Below are positions 35,567 through 44,156 of a DNA stretch of 64,000 bases, one piece after another. The notes under the pieces were generated by a model. The model did no database searches. It was not told the origin of the DNA and saw only the letters and a list, made by a program, of their open reading frames with translations. Made by a program: the position numbers and the translations under genes. Positions within the stretch are counted from its first letter, which is position 1. Every line of letters starts with the position of its first letter. The DNA is taken from positions 62,001 to 126,000 of the forward strand of contig JAJFHS010000050.1 in assembly GCA_021775475.1 (NCBI GenBank). The letters run 5' to 3'. Origin of the DNA: Hyphomicrobiales bacterium. Lineage in GTDB: Bacteria; Pseudomonadota; Alphaproteobacteria; Rhizobiales; JAJFHR01.

Positions 35567-36583
35567 TCATCTTTGCAATAGTCCCGGATTACTGGCCAGA
35601 TCCATGATATATTTCGTCGAAAATTCGCAGGAATACGGCCCCTCTACATAGGGTCCAATGGCGTAGGGGTCGAAACCTATGACAGCGCCTTTTTTGGTGA
35701 AGCGCCACTTGGACATATCCAAAACATGTGATTTTACCGCGCCGGGATAGGATTGTTCCAAATCGACGCGGGCATCTTCGATGCTACTGTCAAATCTCCC
35801 CGCTTTGGTTTCAACAATCATGTCGCTGCATTTAGAAATCAGGGATTTTATTGACGTATCAGAAAACAAGTCTCCGGTTTTCATTGGCCTGCCGGTTTGC
35901 AGATTGATGTTTATGGATCGCGACCAGCTGTTGGGATGGGCACCGTCGGAATAGTCATAAGTTGTGGCGGTGGCGGAGATCATTCGGGCAGTCAGTCGGC
36001 TTACTCTCAAATCGGTCTCCCGCTCCCACGAACCAATCGTTTGATCGTCGGTTGTTTCTCCCCAGGGTGCTTCGGCAATTGCTCTGTCAATCGCGCGGTT
36101 AAAGGCAGACCGGCCCGCGGATTGATCTGTGGTGTCGGAATAAGCGAATTTCAAACCGGAAAACCTGATAAAATAGGAGTTTTCCCCACCTGGCTGCCAC
36201 CTGAAAACAGGCACCATGGCAGGTTGATAGCTGGAAATTTCAGCAAGTGTCGCAGCCCGGTTCCGGGTTTCATCAAGTAGGCAGTTTGGCTCTGCCTGAC
36301 ACAGGAAATCACGATATTTCAACCAGTTTCGCTGGCTGGTTTTTAAAAGTGCAACAGACCTTTGCACCAAATTGTCCCTGAAGGTGAAATAGGCTCTTTC
36401 CATGGCAGCATCCACCTGTTTTACTTTCGGGGTGGCGCAAATCGCCAGTTCTGTTTTCGTTGCCGCCTTGTTGCAGGGAAAGGCCAGAGCGGGAAGGGGG
36501 AGCGTAACGTAAACGGCAGGTAAAATTCCCAATAAATTTACCAGAACAATTCCCAGAGGAATGTTTGGGTTAAAAAGTTTCAT
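35567..36583 (-). CDS. Exported protein with LprI-like and DUF3298-like domains
   Basis: 338 residues after correcting the start to MKLFNPNIPLGIVLV (GGGAA upstream; the track start is 62 codons earlier). A signal peptide spans about 1-33. Next is an LprI-like region (about 35-105) with AFPCNKAATKTELAICATPKVKQVD and paired cysteines. The C-terminus (about 150-330) resembles the DUF4163/DUF3298 pair seen in RsiV and PdaC, with YDYSDGAHPNSWSRSINI. LprI-type domains can bind lysozyme, so a cell-envelope role is possible. It is convergent with sucD and divergent from the cysteine synthase gene. Confidence 0.75.
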   Translation of the reverse strand: MKLFNPNIPLGIVLVNLLGILPAVYVTLPLPALAFPCNKAATKTELAICATPKVKQVDAAMERAYFTFRDNLVQRSVALLKTSQRNWLKYRDFLCQAEPNCLLDETRNRAATLAEISSYQPAMVPVFRWQPGGENSYFIRFSGLKFAYSDTTDQSAGRSAFNRAIDRAIAEAPWGETTDDQTIGSWERETDLRVSRLTARMISATATTYDYSDGAHPNSWSRSININLQTGRPMKTGDLFSDTSIKSLISKCSDMIVETKAGRFDSSIEDARVDLEQSYPGAVKSHVLDMSKWRFTKKGAVIGFDPYAIGPYVEGPYSCEFSTKYIMDLASNPGLLQR

Positions 36584-36741
36584 ATGAATTTCCCTTTCGT
36601 GCATACTGTTTCTTATCGGTTTTGCCATGCTTTCGAATTTTTTGTAAGTGCAGCGCAAAGTCGAGACTTTCAGTAGTGATGAAACCACTGATACGATAAT
36701 CGAATTCAGGGGCTGTCGATAGATTAACAAGGATGAAGAAT

Positions 36742-37827
36742 ATGAGCTCTCAAGCCAAAATACGTACAAGTGATGGACGCGGTAAATTGTTCGACAGCAT
36801 TTTGGATACTGTGGGCGATACGCCCTGTGTCCGGATCAACAATCTCGCACCCGAAGGAGTGAGGCTTTACGTCAAGGCGGAATTTTTTAATCCCGCAGGT
36901 TCGGTAAAGGACCGTCTTGCCCTCAACATCATCGAAGAAGGCGAGCGCAATGGCAGCCTCAAACCGGGCCAGACCGTGGTTGAAGCAACCAGCGGCAACA
37001 CCGGCATTGGTCTGGCAATGGTGTGTGCGCAAAAGGGTTATCCGCTGGTGGTCACCATGGCTGACAGTTTTTCGATTGAGCGGCGCAAGTTGATGCGGAT
37101 ACTGGGCGCTAAAGTGGTGTTGACACCACGGGCGCAAAAGGGCTTTGGCATGTATCAAAAAGCAGTTGAACTGGCTGAGGCCAACGGCTGGTTTCTCGCC
37201 AGTCAGTTTGAAACCGCCGCCAATGCCGATATTCATGAAAGCACAACGGGGCCTGAGATTATCGCCGATTTTGCTGGCGACCGTCTGGATTATTTTGTTA
37301 CCGGGTTTGGCACCGGCGGTACCGTAACCGGTGTTGCCAGGGTTTTGCGCAAAGAACGACCCGAAACAAAAATCATCCTGTGCGAGCCTGCGAATGCGCA
37401 ACTCATTGGCAGTGGCAATGAGCAGGAGCGCAATGACAGAGGTGCACCGGCAAGCAGTCATTCAGCCTTTGAACCTCACCCCATACAAGGCTGGAGCCCG
37501 GATTTTATTCCGCTGGTTTTGCAGGAAACCCTTGATAACAACAACTATGATGAACTGATACCGATTGCCGGTGGCGAAGGTGTTGAATGGGCACAGAAGC
37601 TTGCTCGCAACGAAGGTATCCTGACCGGGATTTCCGGTGGCGCAACATTTGCGGTGGCGATGAAAATTGCTGAAAAAGCCGAACCGGGTTCGGTCATTCT
37701 GTGCATGTTGCCCGATACCGGTGAACGCTATATGACCACACCTTTGTTCGAGACAATTGCCGAAGACATGGATGATGAAGAAGTGGCTTTGTCGAAATCA
37801 ACCCCGGGCTACCAGATGGACGGCTAG
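36742..37827 (+). CDS. PLP-dependent cysteine synthase family protein
   Basis: 361 residues of the fold-type II beta-family. GSVKDRLALNIIEE holds the PLP lysine, EATSGNTGIGLAMV binds the substrate carboxylate, GFGTGGTVTGVARVL binds the PLP phosphate, and GISGGATFAVAMKIA follows. It is longer than standard CysK (about 310-330), mainly through the acidic C-terminal tail EDMDDEEVALSK. Likely makes cysteine from O-acetylserine and sulfide, but a cystathionine synthase-like or related reaction is possible. The ATG at 36742 is preferred because AGGA lies 8 bp before it. It stands alone, ending at a strong palindrome. Confidence 0.87.
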   Translation: MSSQAKIRTSDGRGKLFDSILDTVGDTPCVRINNLAPEGVRLYVKAEFFNPAGSVKDRLALNIIEEGERNGSLKPGQTVVEATSGNTGIGLAMVCAQKGYPLVVTMADSFSIERRKLMRILGAKVVLTPRAQKGFGMYQKAVELAEANGWFLASQFETAANADIHESTTGPEIIADFAGDRLDYFVTGFGTGGTVTGVARVLRKERPETKIILCEPANAQLIGSGNEQERNDRGAPASSHSAFEPHPIQGWSPDFIPLVLQETLDNNNYDELIPIAGGEGVEWAQKLARNEGILTGISGGATFAVAMKIAEKAEPGSVILCMLPDTGERYMTTPLFETIAEDMDDEEVALSKSTPGYQMDG

Positions 37828-37854
37828 AGCGTTTCGCTTTTGTATAGATTCACA

Positions 37855-37909
37855 CCCCCCTCTCTTCGTCATCCTCGGGTCAAGCCCGAGGATGACGAAG
37901 AGAGGGGGG
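37855..37909. repeat. Palindromic repeat copy A (single hairpin)
   Basis: A perfect 25 bp stem whose inner arm is CGTCATCCTCGGG, with loop TCAAG and an outer arm of CCCCCCTCTCTT paired with its complement. It lies between the convergent cysteine synthase and the 89-residue gene and may act as a bidirectional transcription stop, although it lacks T-runs. It shares its core with elements B-E. Confidence 0.85.
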
Positions 37910-37932
37910 CATTAAATGCGAAACGTATTAAA

Positions 37933-38202
37933 TCAATCGTCATCACTATCATCAGCTGTGGGCAGATTTATAACCCGTCCTGTGTCTTTTTCGGGATCAA
38001 TTTTAAAGCCTTTGCGTACCTCAACATTACGCAAAATGACATTGAGTGCGGTTGAATCAAACGGGTCGGGTGATTGCGGATCGGTGTATTTGGCCTTGAT
38101 CGAGTGCAACATTTCAAGCTCGTTTGGCATCAGCGTATCTTCGATTTTATCAAGCTCCGAGAGCAAAACCCTGAGTTGAGCATAGGCGGTCATATCAAAC
38201 AT
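37933..38202 (-). CDS. Small conserved-looking protein of unknown function
   Basis: 89 residues, not recognised. It is acidic and mostly helical, starting MFDMTAYAQLRVLLSELD and ending with DDSDDD. The segment NELEMLHSIKAKYTDPQSPD looks like an ordered domain and codon use fits the neighbours. It lies 45 bp after the TauE permease on the same strand and could be the last gene of that transcription unit. Confidence 0.6.
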   Translation of the reverse strand: MFDMTAYAQLRVLLSELDKIEDTLMPNELEMLHSIKAKYTDPQSPDPFDSTALNVILRNVEVRKGFKIDPEKDTGRVINLPTADDSDDD

Positions 38203-38247
38203 GATGATCGTCTTTCAAATTTTGAAGATTGAAACCATCATAGCAGT

Positions 38248-39006
38248 TTAAAACACAGCGCGGCGTAATAAATTGAGGCCGATGATAATCAGGAATAACA
38301 GGATTGCGGTGCGAAAGACTTTTTGCCCGATAAACTGGCGTACATAAGCACCGATGTAAAAGCCCGCTACAGCTGGCAATGTGGCAGCAGCAGAAATCCT
38401 CCAGGTGTCTTCATTGAGGATATCATAGGCGATATATGCCAGTATCATTGGCACTGAGGCGCACAGCCAGATTAATCCGATACTGCGGATCATTTCATCC
38501 TTGTCGAGCTTGAGCGCAACCAGATACATGGTGATTGGCGGGCCCCAGATTGTCGAGATGCCACCGAGAAAACCGCCCAGCGCACCGGCAAAAAACCCCG
38601 CCGGTTTTTCGTAATCACGTGACAATCGAAATTCCGGCTGCAACAAGCTGATAGTGCTGAAGACAACCACGGTGACACCTATAAGACCATAGACAAAGCG
38701 CGGATCAAAATCTGTCACCAGACGCGCACTTATCAAAATCCCTGCGACCAGAGGCACAATAACCGGCCAGAAGCGTTTGGCGGGGACAGCTGGGTTTCCC
38801 GCCTGAAGTGTTTGCGTCAGATTGGTGATAATCAACGGTATGGCCATATAGCCAAGCACCACCGGTACCGGTAAAACAGAAGATAAAACGCCGAATGAAA
38901 TGATCGGCAACGCAATGCCGATGATGCCCTTGATCAGGCCACCAAAAAAGAAGGTAGCGCCAACCAGTGCCGCAATCTGCCAGGAGATGCCAAACACCGC
39001 TTCCAT
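38248..39006 (-). CDS. TauE/SafE family permease, possible sulfite exporter
   Basis: 252 residues with about seven or eight hydrophobic segments and the TauE/SafE pattern FFFGGLIKGIIGIALPIISF at the N-terminus, then a GGFLGGISTIWGPPITMYLV repeat-like segment. Members export sulfite, sulfoacetate or other small anions. It follows the MatB-like gene by about 160 bp on the same strand, with palindromic element B between. If the SuyAB assignment is right, it is well placed to export sulfite. Confidence 0.85.
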   Translation of the reverse strand: MEAVFGISWQIAALVGATFFFGGLIKGIIGIALPIISFGVLSSVLPVPVVLGYMAIPLIITNLTQTLQAGNPAVPAKRFWPVIVPLVAGILISARLVTDFDPRFVYGLIGVTVVVFSTISLLQPEFRLSRDYEKPAGFFAGALGGFLGGISTIWGPPITMYLVALKLDKDEMIRSIGLIWLCASVPMILAYIAYDILNEDTWRISAAATLPAVAGFYIGAYVRQFIGQKVFRTAILLFLIIIGLNLLRRAVF

Positions 39007-39014
39007 AGATCAAC

Positions 39015-39132
39015 CCTCCTTCGTCATCCCCGGGCTTGTCCCGGGGATCCATACCGCTACACGTACGAATACAATAAAACTGTCTTTTGGCCGAAAGTAT
39101 TGAGGAATGGATCCCCGGGACAACGAAGGAGG
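39015..39132. repeat. Palindromic repeat copy B (double hairpin)
   Basis: Two arms flank a centre of about 70 bp. The left starts CCTCCTTCGTCATCCCCGGG; the right ends in CCCGGGACAACGAAGGAGG. The outer 10 bp (CCTCCTTCGT) pair exactly. The centre, read on the minus strand, matches the centres of C, D and E (CCATTCCTCAAT, then GCGGTATGGATCC). Lies between the TauE and MatB-like genes. Confidence 0.85.
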
Positions 39133-39165
39133 AATATTCCTAATTCTCCATTACTCACTATCGAA

Positions 39166-40701
39166 TTAGGAACTTTGTATTAAAAACAGGTCTTTATGTT
39201 GTTCGCGCAATATATTTTTCTGCACCTTGCCCATGGTATTGCGCGGCAGTTCGTCAACGAAAAATACGCGTTTTGGCAGTTTGAAGCGCGCAAGTCTGCC
39301 GTTAAGAGGATCAACGATATCGTTTTGCAAAAGCTCGCATCCCGGTTTGGCGACAACCACGGCGACAACACTTTCACCAAAATCGGGATGAGGTACTCCG
39401 ATGATGGCAGATTCGGTGACACCGTCGAGGTCATCAATTTCGGTTTCGATCTCTTTGGGATAAATATTAAGCCCGCCGGAAATGATCAAGTCTTTGTTGC
39501 GCCCGACAATCGACACCCTGCCGTCCTCATCCATAGTGGCGATATCGCCGGTGATGAAGTAGCCATCGGCGCGAAATTCCTCGGCTGTTTTTTCCGGCAT
39601 ATTGCGATAGCCCTTGAAGACGTTAGGCCCTTTGATCTCCAGCACTCCAATGTCACCGGCTTTGAGTATTTTACCATTCTCATCAGCAATGCGCGCCTCA
39701 ACACCGGGCAGGGCAAAGCCTACTGTTCCAGCCACACGCTCACCACGGTACGGGTTGGAGGTGACCATACCGGCTTCGGTCATGCCATAGCGCTCCAGGA
39801 TACGATGGCCGGTGCGCTGTTCGAATTCGATGTGGGTCTCGGCCAGCAGCGGTGCTGAGCCTGAGATAAACAACCGCATGTTGGCGCAAAGCTCTTTAGT
39901 GAACCTGTCATCGCTCAAAAGCCTTGTGTAAAATGTCGGCACTCCCATCATAACCGTTGATGTGGCCAGACGCTCCAGCACTTTGCCGATCTCAAACTTG
40001 GCCATAAAATACATCGGTGAGCCATTCAGCAATGCGCAGTGGCAGGCTACAAACAGCCCGTGAACGTGATAGATCGGCAGCGCATGTAACAGCACGTCTC
40101 CAGGCACAAACTGCCAGTACTCATGCAATACCCGGGCGTTGGAAATAAGGTTGTTGTGGCTCAGCATCGCCCCTTTGGAGCGCCCTGTTGTTCCTGATGT
40201 GTAAATGATTGCGGCCACATCATCTTCATTCGCCGCGACAATATCATCGCTGCTTTCAGCGCCGCTGGCCAGATCACAAGCTGACCCCGCACCTTCGTTA
40301 TCAAGACACAAAACATGTTTGACGTTATATCTTGAAGAAATTTCTTTTGTACCGGTTTCAGTCTTTGGATCACAGACCACCACATGGGGGTGTGCATCTG
40401 AGATGAAATATTCCAGCTCGGATTGCGTGTAGGCAGTGTTGAGGGGATTATACGTCCCCCCGGCCTGAATGACGCCGAGGTATAAAAACAGACTTTCGAT
40501 TGATTTTTCGGCCTGTACGCTCACCCGGTCCTGGCGTTTGAGGCCGAGTTGTTTCAGGGCAGTAGCGTATTGCCCAATTCTTTTGCGTGCCTCACCATAG
40601 GTGATGACTGAATTATCGGGCAGGATCAGACAAGGCGCATTATCTATGCCAAAACCGCGCCGCAGGTGGGTGTAGAGATTATTTTCCGGGGAGAGTGTCA
40701 T
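39166..40701 (-). CDS. matB: Malonyl-CoA synthetase-type AMP-forming ligase
   Basis: 511 residues of the ANL superfamily. The ATP P-loop is IIYTSGTTGRSKGAMLSHNN, A5 is LERYGMTEAGM, A8 is GLNIYPKEIE, and the catalytic lysine is in PRNTMGKVQKN. Comparison with remembered rhizobial MatB shows unusually close agreement (GSAPLLAETHxEFxxRTGH), so malonate or a methylmalonate-like acid is the best substrate guess. It follows the ComC-like gene by 23 bp and so is cotranscribed with suyAB, an unusual partner; no malonyl-CoA decarboxylase or malonate transporter lies nearby. Confidence 0.85.
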   Translation of the reverse strand: MTLSPENNLYTHLRRGFGIDNAPCLILPDNSVITYGEARKRIGQYATALKQLGLKRQDRVSVQAEKSIESLFLYLGVIQAGGTYNPLNTAYTQSELEYFISDAHPHVVVCDPKTETGTKEISSRYNVKHVLCLDNEGAGSACDLASGAESSDDIVAANEDDVAAIIYTSGTTGRSKGAMLSHNNLISNARVLHEYWQFVPGDVLLHALPIYHVHGLFVACHCALLNGSPMYFMAKFEIGKVLERLATSTVMMGVPTFYTRLLSDDRFTKELCANMRLFISGSAPLLAETHIEFEQRTGHRILERYGMTEAGMVTSNPYRGERVAGTVGFALPGVEARIADENGKILKAGDIGVLEIKGPNVFKGYRNMPEKTAEEFRADGYFITGDIATMDEDGRVSIVGRNKDLIISGGLNIYPKEIETEIDDLDGVTESAIIGVPHPDFGESVVAVVVAKPGCELLQNDIVDPLNGRLARFKLPKRVFFVDELPRNTMGKVQKNILREQHKDLFLIQSS

Positions 40702-40724
40702 AGTAGCTATTTTAGCAAGCCCGA

Positions 40725-41741
40725 TCAGAGAGAAGAAGCAATTTTTTGCACATCCGCCAGAATAGCCCGCGAAACCGTCACACCATCTTTCAATGCTACT
40801 TGTTTTAGCGCTTGCGAACGCGTTCCAGGCAGGCGCACCCCTTCTTGAGAAGCCACAAGACCAAGCAGTGCCTCGAGCCGGTCAGCAAAAACGCCCTCGT
40901 CACGAATACCGTCTGTCGCAAAGGCAATGAGGATTTGCCCGACACCGGGCCTGTCACCTTCAGCTTCAAAGAACGAACTGGCTTCATAACCGAAATTTGC
41001 CCCGGTAAGAGCAACGGCCAGAATTTCGAACACCATCGCCAGAGCCGCACCCTTGGCATCCCCAATCGGTAACATAGTACCCTTCAGGGCAAGGTGTGGG
41101 TCAGTTGTGGGTTCTCCATCGGGGCCAAGCGCCCAGCCTTGGGGAATAGCCTCATCGTTTTTGGCAGCAACCATTATTTTGCCGCGTGCCACTTTGGTCA
41201 AAGACAGATCCACAACCAGTGGGGATGCATCCTTGCGCGGTGCAGCAAAGGCCAGCGGATTAGTGCCATAGACCGGAGTGGTCGAACCCCACGGCGCAAT
41301 GGCCTGAGGCGAGTTGCCAAACATCATGGCAATAACGCCTTGCTGCGCCAGTCTTTCCACATGATAACCAGCCTGGCCCGAATGATGGGAGTGATTGATG
41401 CCGACAGCACTTAAACCATGTTCCCGGGTCAACGCGGGCAGGGTTTCAATTGCCAAATCAATCGCGGGATAGGCAAACCCGTGGTTGGCATCAATGTGCA
41501 CTGTTGCAGTTTTCACCGCCGTCAATGTTGGTGTTGCGTGACCATCCACTTTGCCGCTGCGGGCCTGAGCCGAATAACTCGCCACGCGGGAAATACCGTG
41601 ACCTTTTTGTCCGGCACATTCAGCAGTCACCAAAGCCCGGGCAACGCTGCCAGCAGTGTTTTCGCTTGTGTTACTGGCAACAAGAGCCCGGCGAACAAGG
41701 GTTTCAAGTTCGCCGGGGTTAAGGGTGATTGTTTCGCTCAT
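40725..41741 (-). CDS. Ldh2-family oxidoreductase, likely sulfolactate dehydrogenase (ComC-like)
   Basis: 338 residues of the malate/L-lactate dehydrogenase (Ldh_2) family, which has its own NAD(P) fold. [34 protein letters not shown] and [15 protein letters not shown] are family signatures. This family includes ComC, the (R)-sulfolactate dehydrogenase, and also malate, ureidoglycolate and diketogulonate enzymes. The choice of ComC rests on the 4 bp overlap with suyB. It would equilibrate sulfolactate with sulfopyruvate. SlcC, the partner (S)-sulfolactate dehydrogenase, is not in the window. Confidence 0.75.
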   Translation of the reverse strand: MSETITLNPGELETLVRRALVASNTSENTAGSVARALVTAECAGQKGHGISRVASYSAQARSGKVDGHATPTLTAVKTATVHIDANHGFAYPAIDLAIETLPALTREHGLSAVGINHSHHSGQAGYHVERLAQQGVIAMMFGNSPQAIAPWGSTTPVYGTNPLAFAAPRKDASPLVVDLSLTKVARGKIMVAAKNDEAIPQGWALGPDGEPTTDPHLALKGTMLPIGDAKGAALAMVFEILAVALTGANFGYEASSFFEAEGDRPGVGQILIAFATDGIRDEGVFADRLEALLGLVASQEGVRLPGTRSQALKQVALKDGVTVSRAILADVQKIASSL

Positions 41742-42907
41742 GCGCTGCGATAGAGTTTGGTCATGACAAATTCTCTGTGCCCAAGCGCTTCAGCCGCGGT
41801 GCTGCGGCCATTGGCAGTGCGTCTGATCATCTCAATCAGATTGTCGCCCGCTGAATCAATGGTCAGGTCGCGGCGCAGAATGCCCGATACATCCACATCA
41901 ATGTGTTCCGACATGGTGCGGACGGTGCGCGGATTGGCCGAGATTTTAATTACCGGAATAATCGGATTGCCGATGATGTTGCCCTGACCGGTAGGAAACG
42001 TGTGTACCACATAACCGGCAGCTGCCATCAAGGTAACGCATTCAGCCGCCGCTGACGATGTATCCATATAATAAAGTCCGGCACCTTTGGCGGGTTCTTC
42101 GGCAGGTCCAAGCACATCGATATAAGTAGACGTACGGCCGATTTTTTCGAGGTTGCCAAGCGCCTTTTCCTCAATCGTTGTCAGGCCACCTTCGATATTG
42201 CCTTTGGTCGGCTGGCTGTCGGACAGGTCATCAACCTTAAACGGCTCAATCACATCATCCATATAGGCCTGCCAGGTCGCCATGAATTTTTTGCCAACCT
42301 CAGGTGTGGCAGCGCGTGCCTCACATAAGTGTTCGCCACCGGTAATTTCTGACGTTTCACCAAAGCAGCCATAAATGCCGCGCGGCAGTAATTTGTCATA
42401 CATATTACCAACCGTGGGGCACGATCCCAGACCGGTAGTGGTATCGGATTCACCGCATTTGGTTGAAATCCAAAGGTTTTCAATCGGGCATTCCTCGCGC
42501 TGTAGCTCTGTTGCCCAGTGGACGAATTCCTTGGCTTTGCGACCGGCTGTTGCAATGGTGTTCAAATCACCATTCTGCTCAATCCAGAAGCCTTCGACCG
42601 GCTTGCCGGTTTTGGCTATGCCGTCGACGATTTTCTTGGTCCACTCAGGTTCAATACCAATAACGATACAAGCGGCCACATTGGGGTTGGCGCCAGTGCC
42701 AATCATGGTGCGGAAATGCAAATCAAGATCTTCGCCAAACTGCAAACGTCCATAGGAATGGGGCAGGGCGATGGTGCCTTTGATATTGTTGGCAACCGCT
42801 TCACACGCGGCATTGGAAATATCATCCACCGGCAAAATCACCACATGGTTGCGCACACCCACACGGCCGTTTTCACGCCGGTAGCCAAAAATTGTCTGAT
42901 TACTCAT
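41738..42907 (-). CDS. suyB: Sulfolactate sulfo-lyase large subunit (SuyB, UxaA family)
   Basis: 389 residues, the size of SuyB; single-chain altronate or galactarate dehydratases are about 490-520 because they carry the small SAF domain fused. The motifs [68 protein letters not shown] and [16 protein letters not shown] agree with SuyB. With SuyA it splits (R)-3-sulfolactate to pyruvate and sulfite in the cytoplasm, probably with an Fe centre. A related split dehydratase of a sugar acid is the main alternative. Second gene of the operon, 9 bp after suyA. Confidence 0.75.
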   Translation of the reverse strand: MSNQTIFGYRRENGRVGVRNHVVILPVDDISNAACEAVANNIKGTIALPHSYGRLQFGEDLDLHFRTMIGTGANPNVAACIVIGIEPEWTKKIVDGIAKTGKPVEGFWIEQNGDLNTIATAGRKAKEFVHWATELQREECPIENLWISTKCGESDTTTGLGSCPTVGNMYDKLLPRGIYGCFGETSEITGGEHLCEARAATPEVGKKFMATWQAYMDDVIEPFKVDDLSDSQPTKGNIEGGLTTIEEKALGNLEKIGRTSTYIDVLGPAEEPAKGAGLYYMDTSSAAAECVTLMAAAGYVVHTFPTGQGNIIGNPIIPVIKISANPRTVRTMSEHIDVDVSGILRRDLTIDSAGDNLIEMIRRTANGRSTAAEALGHREFVMTKLYRSA

Positions 42908-42916
42908 GAGTGTCTC

Positions 42917-43204
42917 CTACCAGCGTTTGGTTTTAATGTTATGGACGTGGGCGTGTTCGCCCTTGGCAATGTCAGCCACCGCTTTGCCAATGTCCTGGCC
43001 ATATTTGATGATGGTGTCGCCATTGGCGATATCCACCAGAGCCACTTTGTGACCAATAGGAATATCGTGTTTGGTGTTCAAGGTGAAGGTGGTGTCATCT
43101 TCGGTAATCAGGCCCAGCATTTCGGTGCCGGCCTTCAAACCTTCAATGACAACAACACCGACGGAATCTTTTGGACTGTGCACAAGAAAATGCGGTTCGG
43201 CCAT
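42917..43204 (-). CDS. suyA: Sulfolactate sulfo-lyase small subunit (SuyA, SAF domain)
   Basis: 95 residues, a lone SAF domain of the UxaA family: HSPKDSVGVVVIEGLKAGTE, then HDIPIGHKVALVDIANGDTIIKYGQDIG, with C-terminal GEHAHVHNIKTKR, where histidines may bind the metal. First gene of the minus-strand suyA-suyB-comC-like-matB series. The ATG has GGGAG 7 bp upstream, and a LacI-type dyad lies about 50 bp upstream of the start. Confidence 0.75.
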   Translation of the reverse strand: MAEPHFLVHSPKDSVGVVVIEGLKAGTEMLGLITEDDTTFTLNTKHDIPIGHKVALVDIANGDTIIKYGQDIGKAVADIAKGEHAHVHNIKTKRW

Positions 43205-43253
43205 GAATTGTCTCCCGGTAAGTTGTTGATTGTCGCGCTGGCACGAAAAAAAA

Positions 43254-43267
43254 TGTAAACGTTTCCA
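43254..43267. promoter_or_regulatory. LacI/GalR-type operator upstream of suyA
   Basis: TGTAAACGTTTCCA matches the LacI-family dyad (TGnAAnCGnTTnCA) with its central CG. It lies 50 bp upstream of the suyA ATG. No LacI-family gene is present in the window, so the regulator would be encoded elsewhere. Confidence 0.6.
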
Positions 43268-43341
43268 ACGGGCAGGTTTTTTTTTAATATCACCTGTGCT
43301 GGTCTAAAGATGTTTGCGCTGACCGTCAAGGGTTGCACCAA

Positions 43342-43372
43342 TCAAAAACGGCTGCCCGGAATGAGCAGCCGT
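43342..43372 (-). terminator. Intrinsic terminator of the L,D-transpeptidase gene
   Basis: On the minus strand ACGGCTGC and GCAGCCGT form an 8 bp stem around a 9-nt loop, followed directly by TTTTTGAT. It begins about 30 bp after the transpeptidase stop, a textbook rho-independent arrangement, and isolates that gene from suyA. Confidence 0.85.
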
Positions 43373-43402
43373 TAATTCGCAGTAAAGCTGTACAGGTTGG
43401 AT

Positions 43403-43987
43403 TTAGCGCAGAACAACCACGCGTGTGCCGACTTTTACGCGCTCGTAAAGATCCTCAACATCCTTGTTATGCAGGCGAATACAGCCACTTGAAACTGCCC
43501 CGCCGATTGTCCTGCCTTCGTTGGTGCCATGGATGCGATATAGTGTTGTGCCAAGATAGAGCGCACGTGCACCTAACGGATTTGTGATGCCGCCCTTCAT
43601 GGTAATCGGCAGTCCTGGTATGCGTTTGCGCATGTTGGCGGTCGGTGTCCAGCTCGGCCATTTGGCTTTGCGTGAAATCTTCATGGAACCGCCCCATTCA
43701 AATCCTGGCCGCGCGGTACCGATACCATAACGCATGGCCTTGCCGCCTGTTTCGACCAGATAAAGATACTTGGCTTTTGTATCAACAATTACAGATCCAG
43801 GCCTGTACTTGCTGGAATAACTGACCCGGGAGCGAGCGCTCGTTGGCGTGAATAGGCCACCGGAGTGCGATACACTGGCACTGCTGCCGGTTATATCATT
43901 GAATATGTCACTGTCATCAACACCGGCAAAAGCAGCGCTGGCAAACCCGGTTACCATGCAGCCAGCTAGTAAAATTTTTTTAAACAT
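43403..43987 (-). CDS. L,D-transpeptidase (YkuD domain)
   Basis: 194 residues with a Sec signal (1-21, GCMVTGFASAAFAG). The YkuD domain (about 65-190) has IVDTKAKYLYLVETGGKAMRY at its start and the active-site signature HGTNEGRTIGGAVSSGCIRLHNKDV, with the catalytic Cys in SSGCIRL. Such enzymes form 3-3 crosslinks in peptidoglycan or anchor proteins in the periplasm. No LysM or other binding domain is present. Monocistronic, with its own terminator. Confidence 0.94.
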   Translation of the reverse strand: MFKKILLAGCMVTGFASAAFAGVDDSDIFNDITGSSASVSHSGGLFTPTSARSRVSYSSKYRPGSVIVDTKAKYLYLVETGGKAMRYGIGTARPGFEWGGSMKISRKAKWPSWTPTANMRKRIPGLPITMKGGITNPLGARALYLGTTLYRIHGTNEGRTIGGAVSSGCIRLHNKDVEDLYERVKVGTRVVVLR

Positions 43988-44156
43988 TATTGATCCCCAA
44001 TGTTCAGATGTCGGAATTCACCGAAATTGAGCCAGCCGACCCAAACACCCGGTGAATATGTTAAATACTGAAGTTTCGCCGTTATAATACAGGTTCAAAG
44101 GTGTTTTTCTGGTAAATTTTTCATCAAATGCGATATTTGTGGAAAGGTCATGATCA

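Noticed and set aside
42518-43258. 246-codon plus-strand ORF opposite suyA/suyB
   Set aside because: Shadow frame of the conserved suyAB genes; hydrophobicity and composition are not protein-like.
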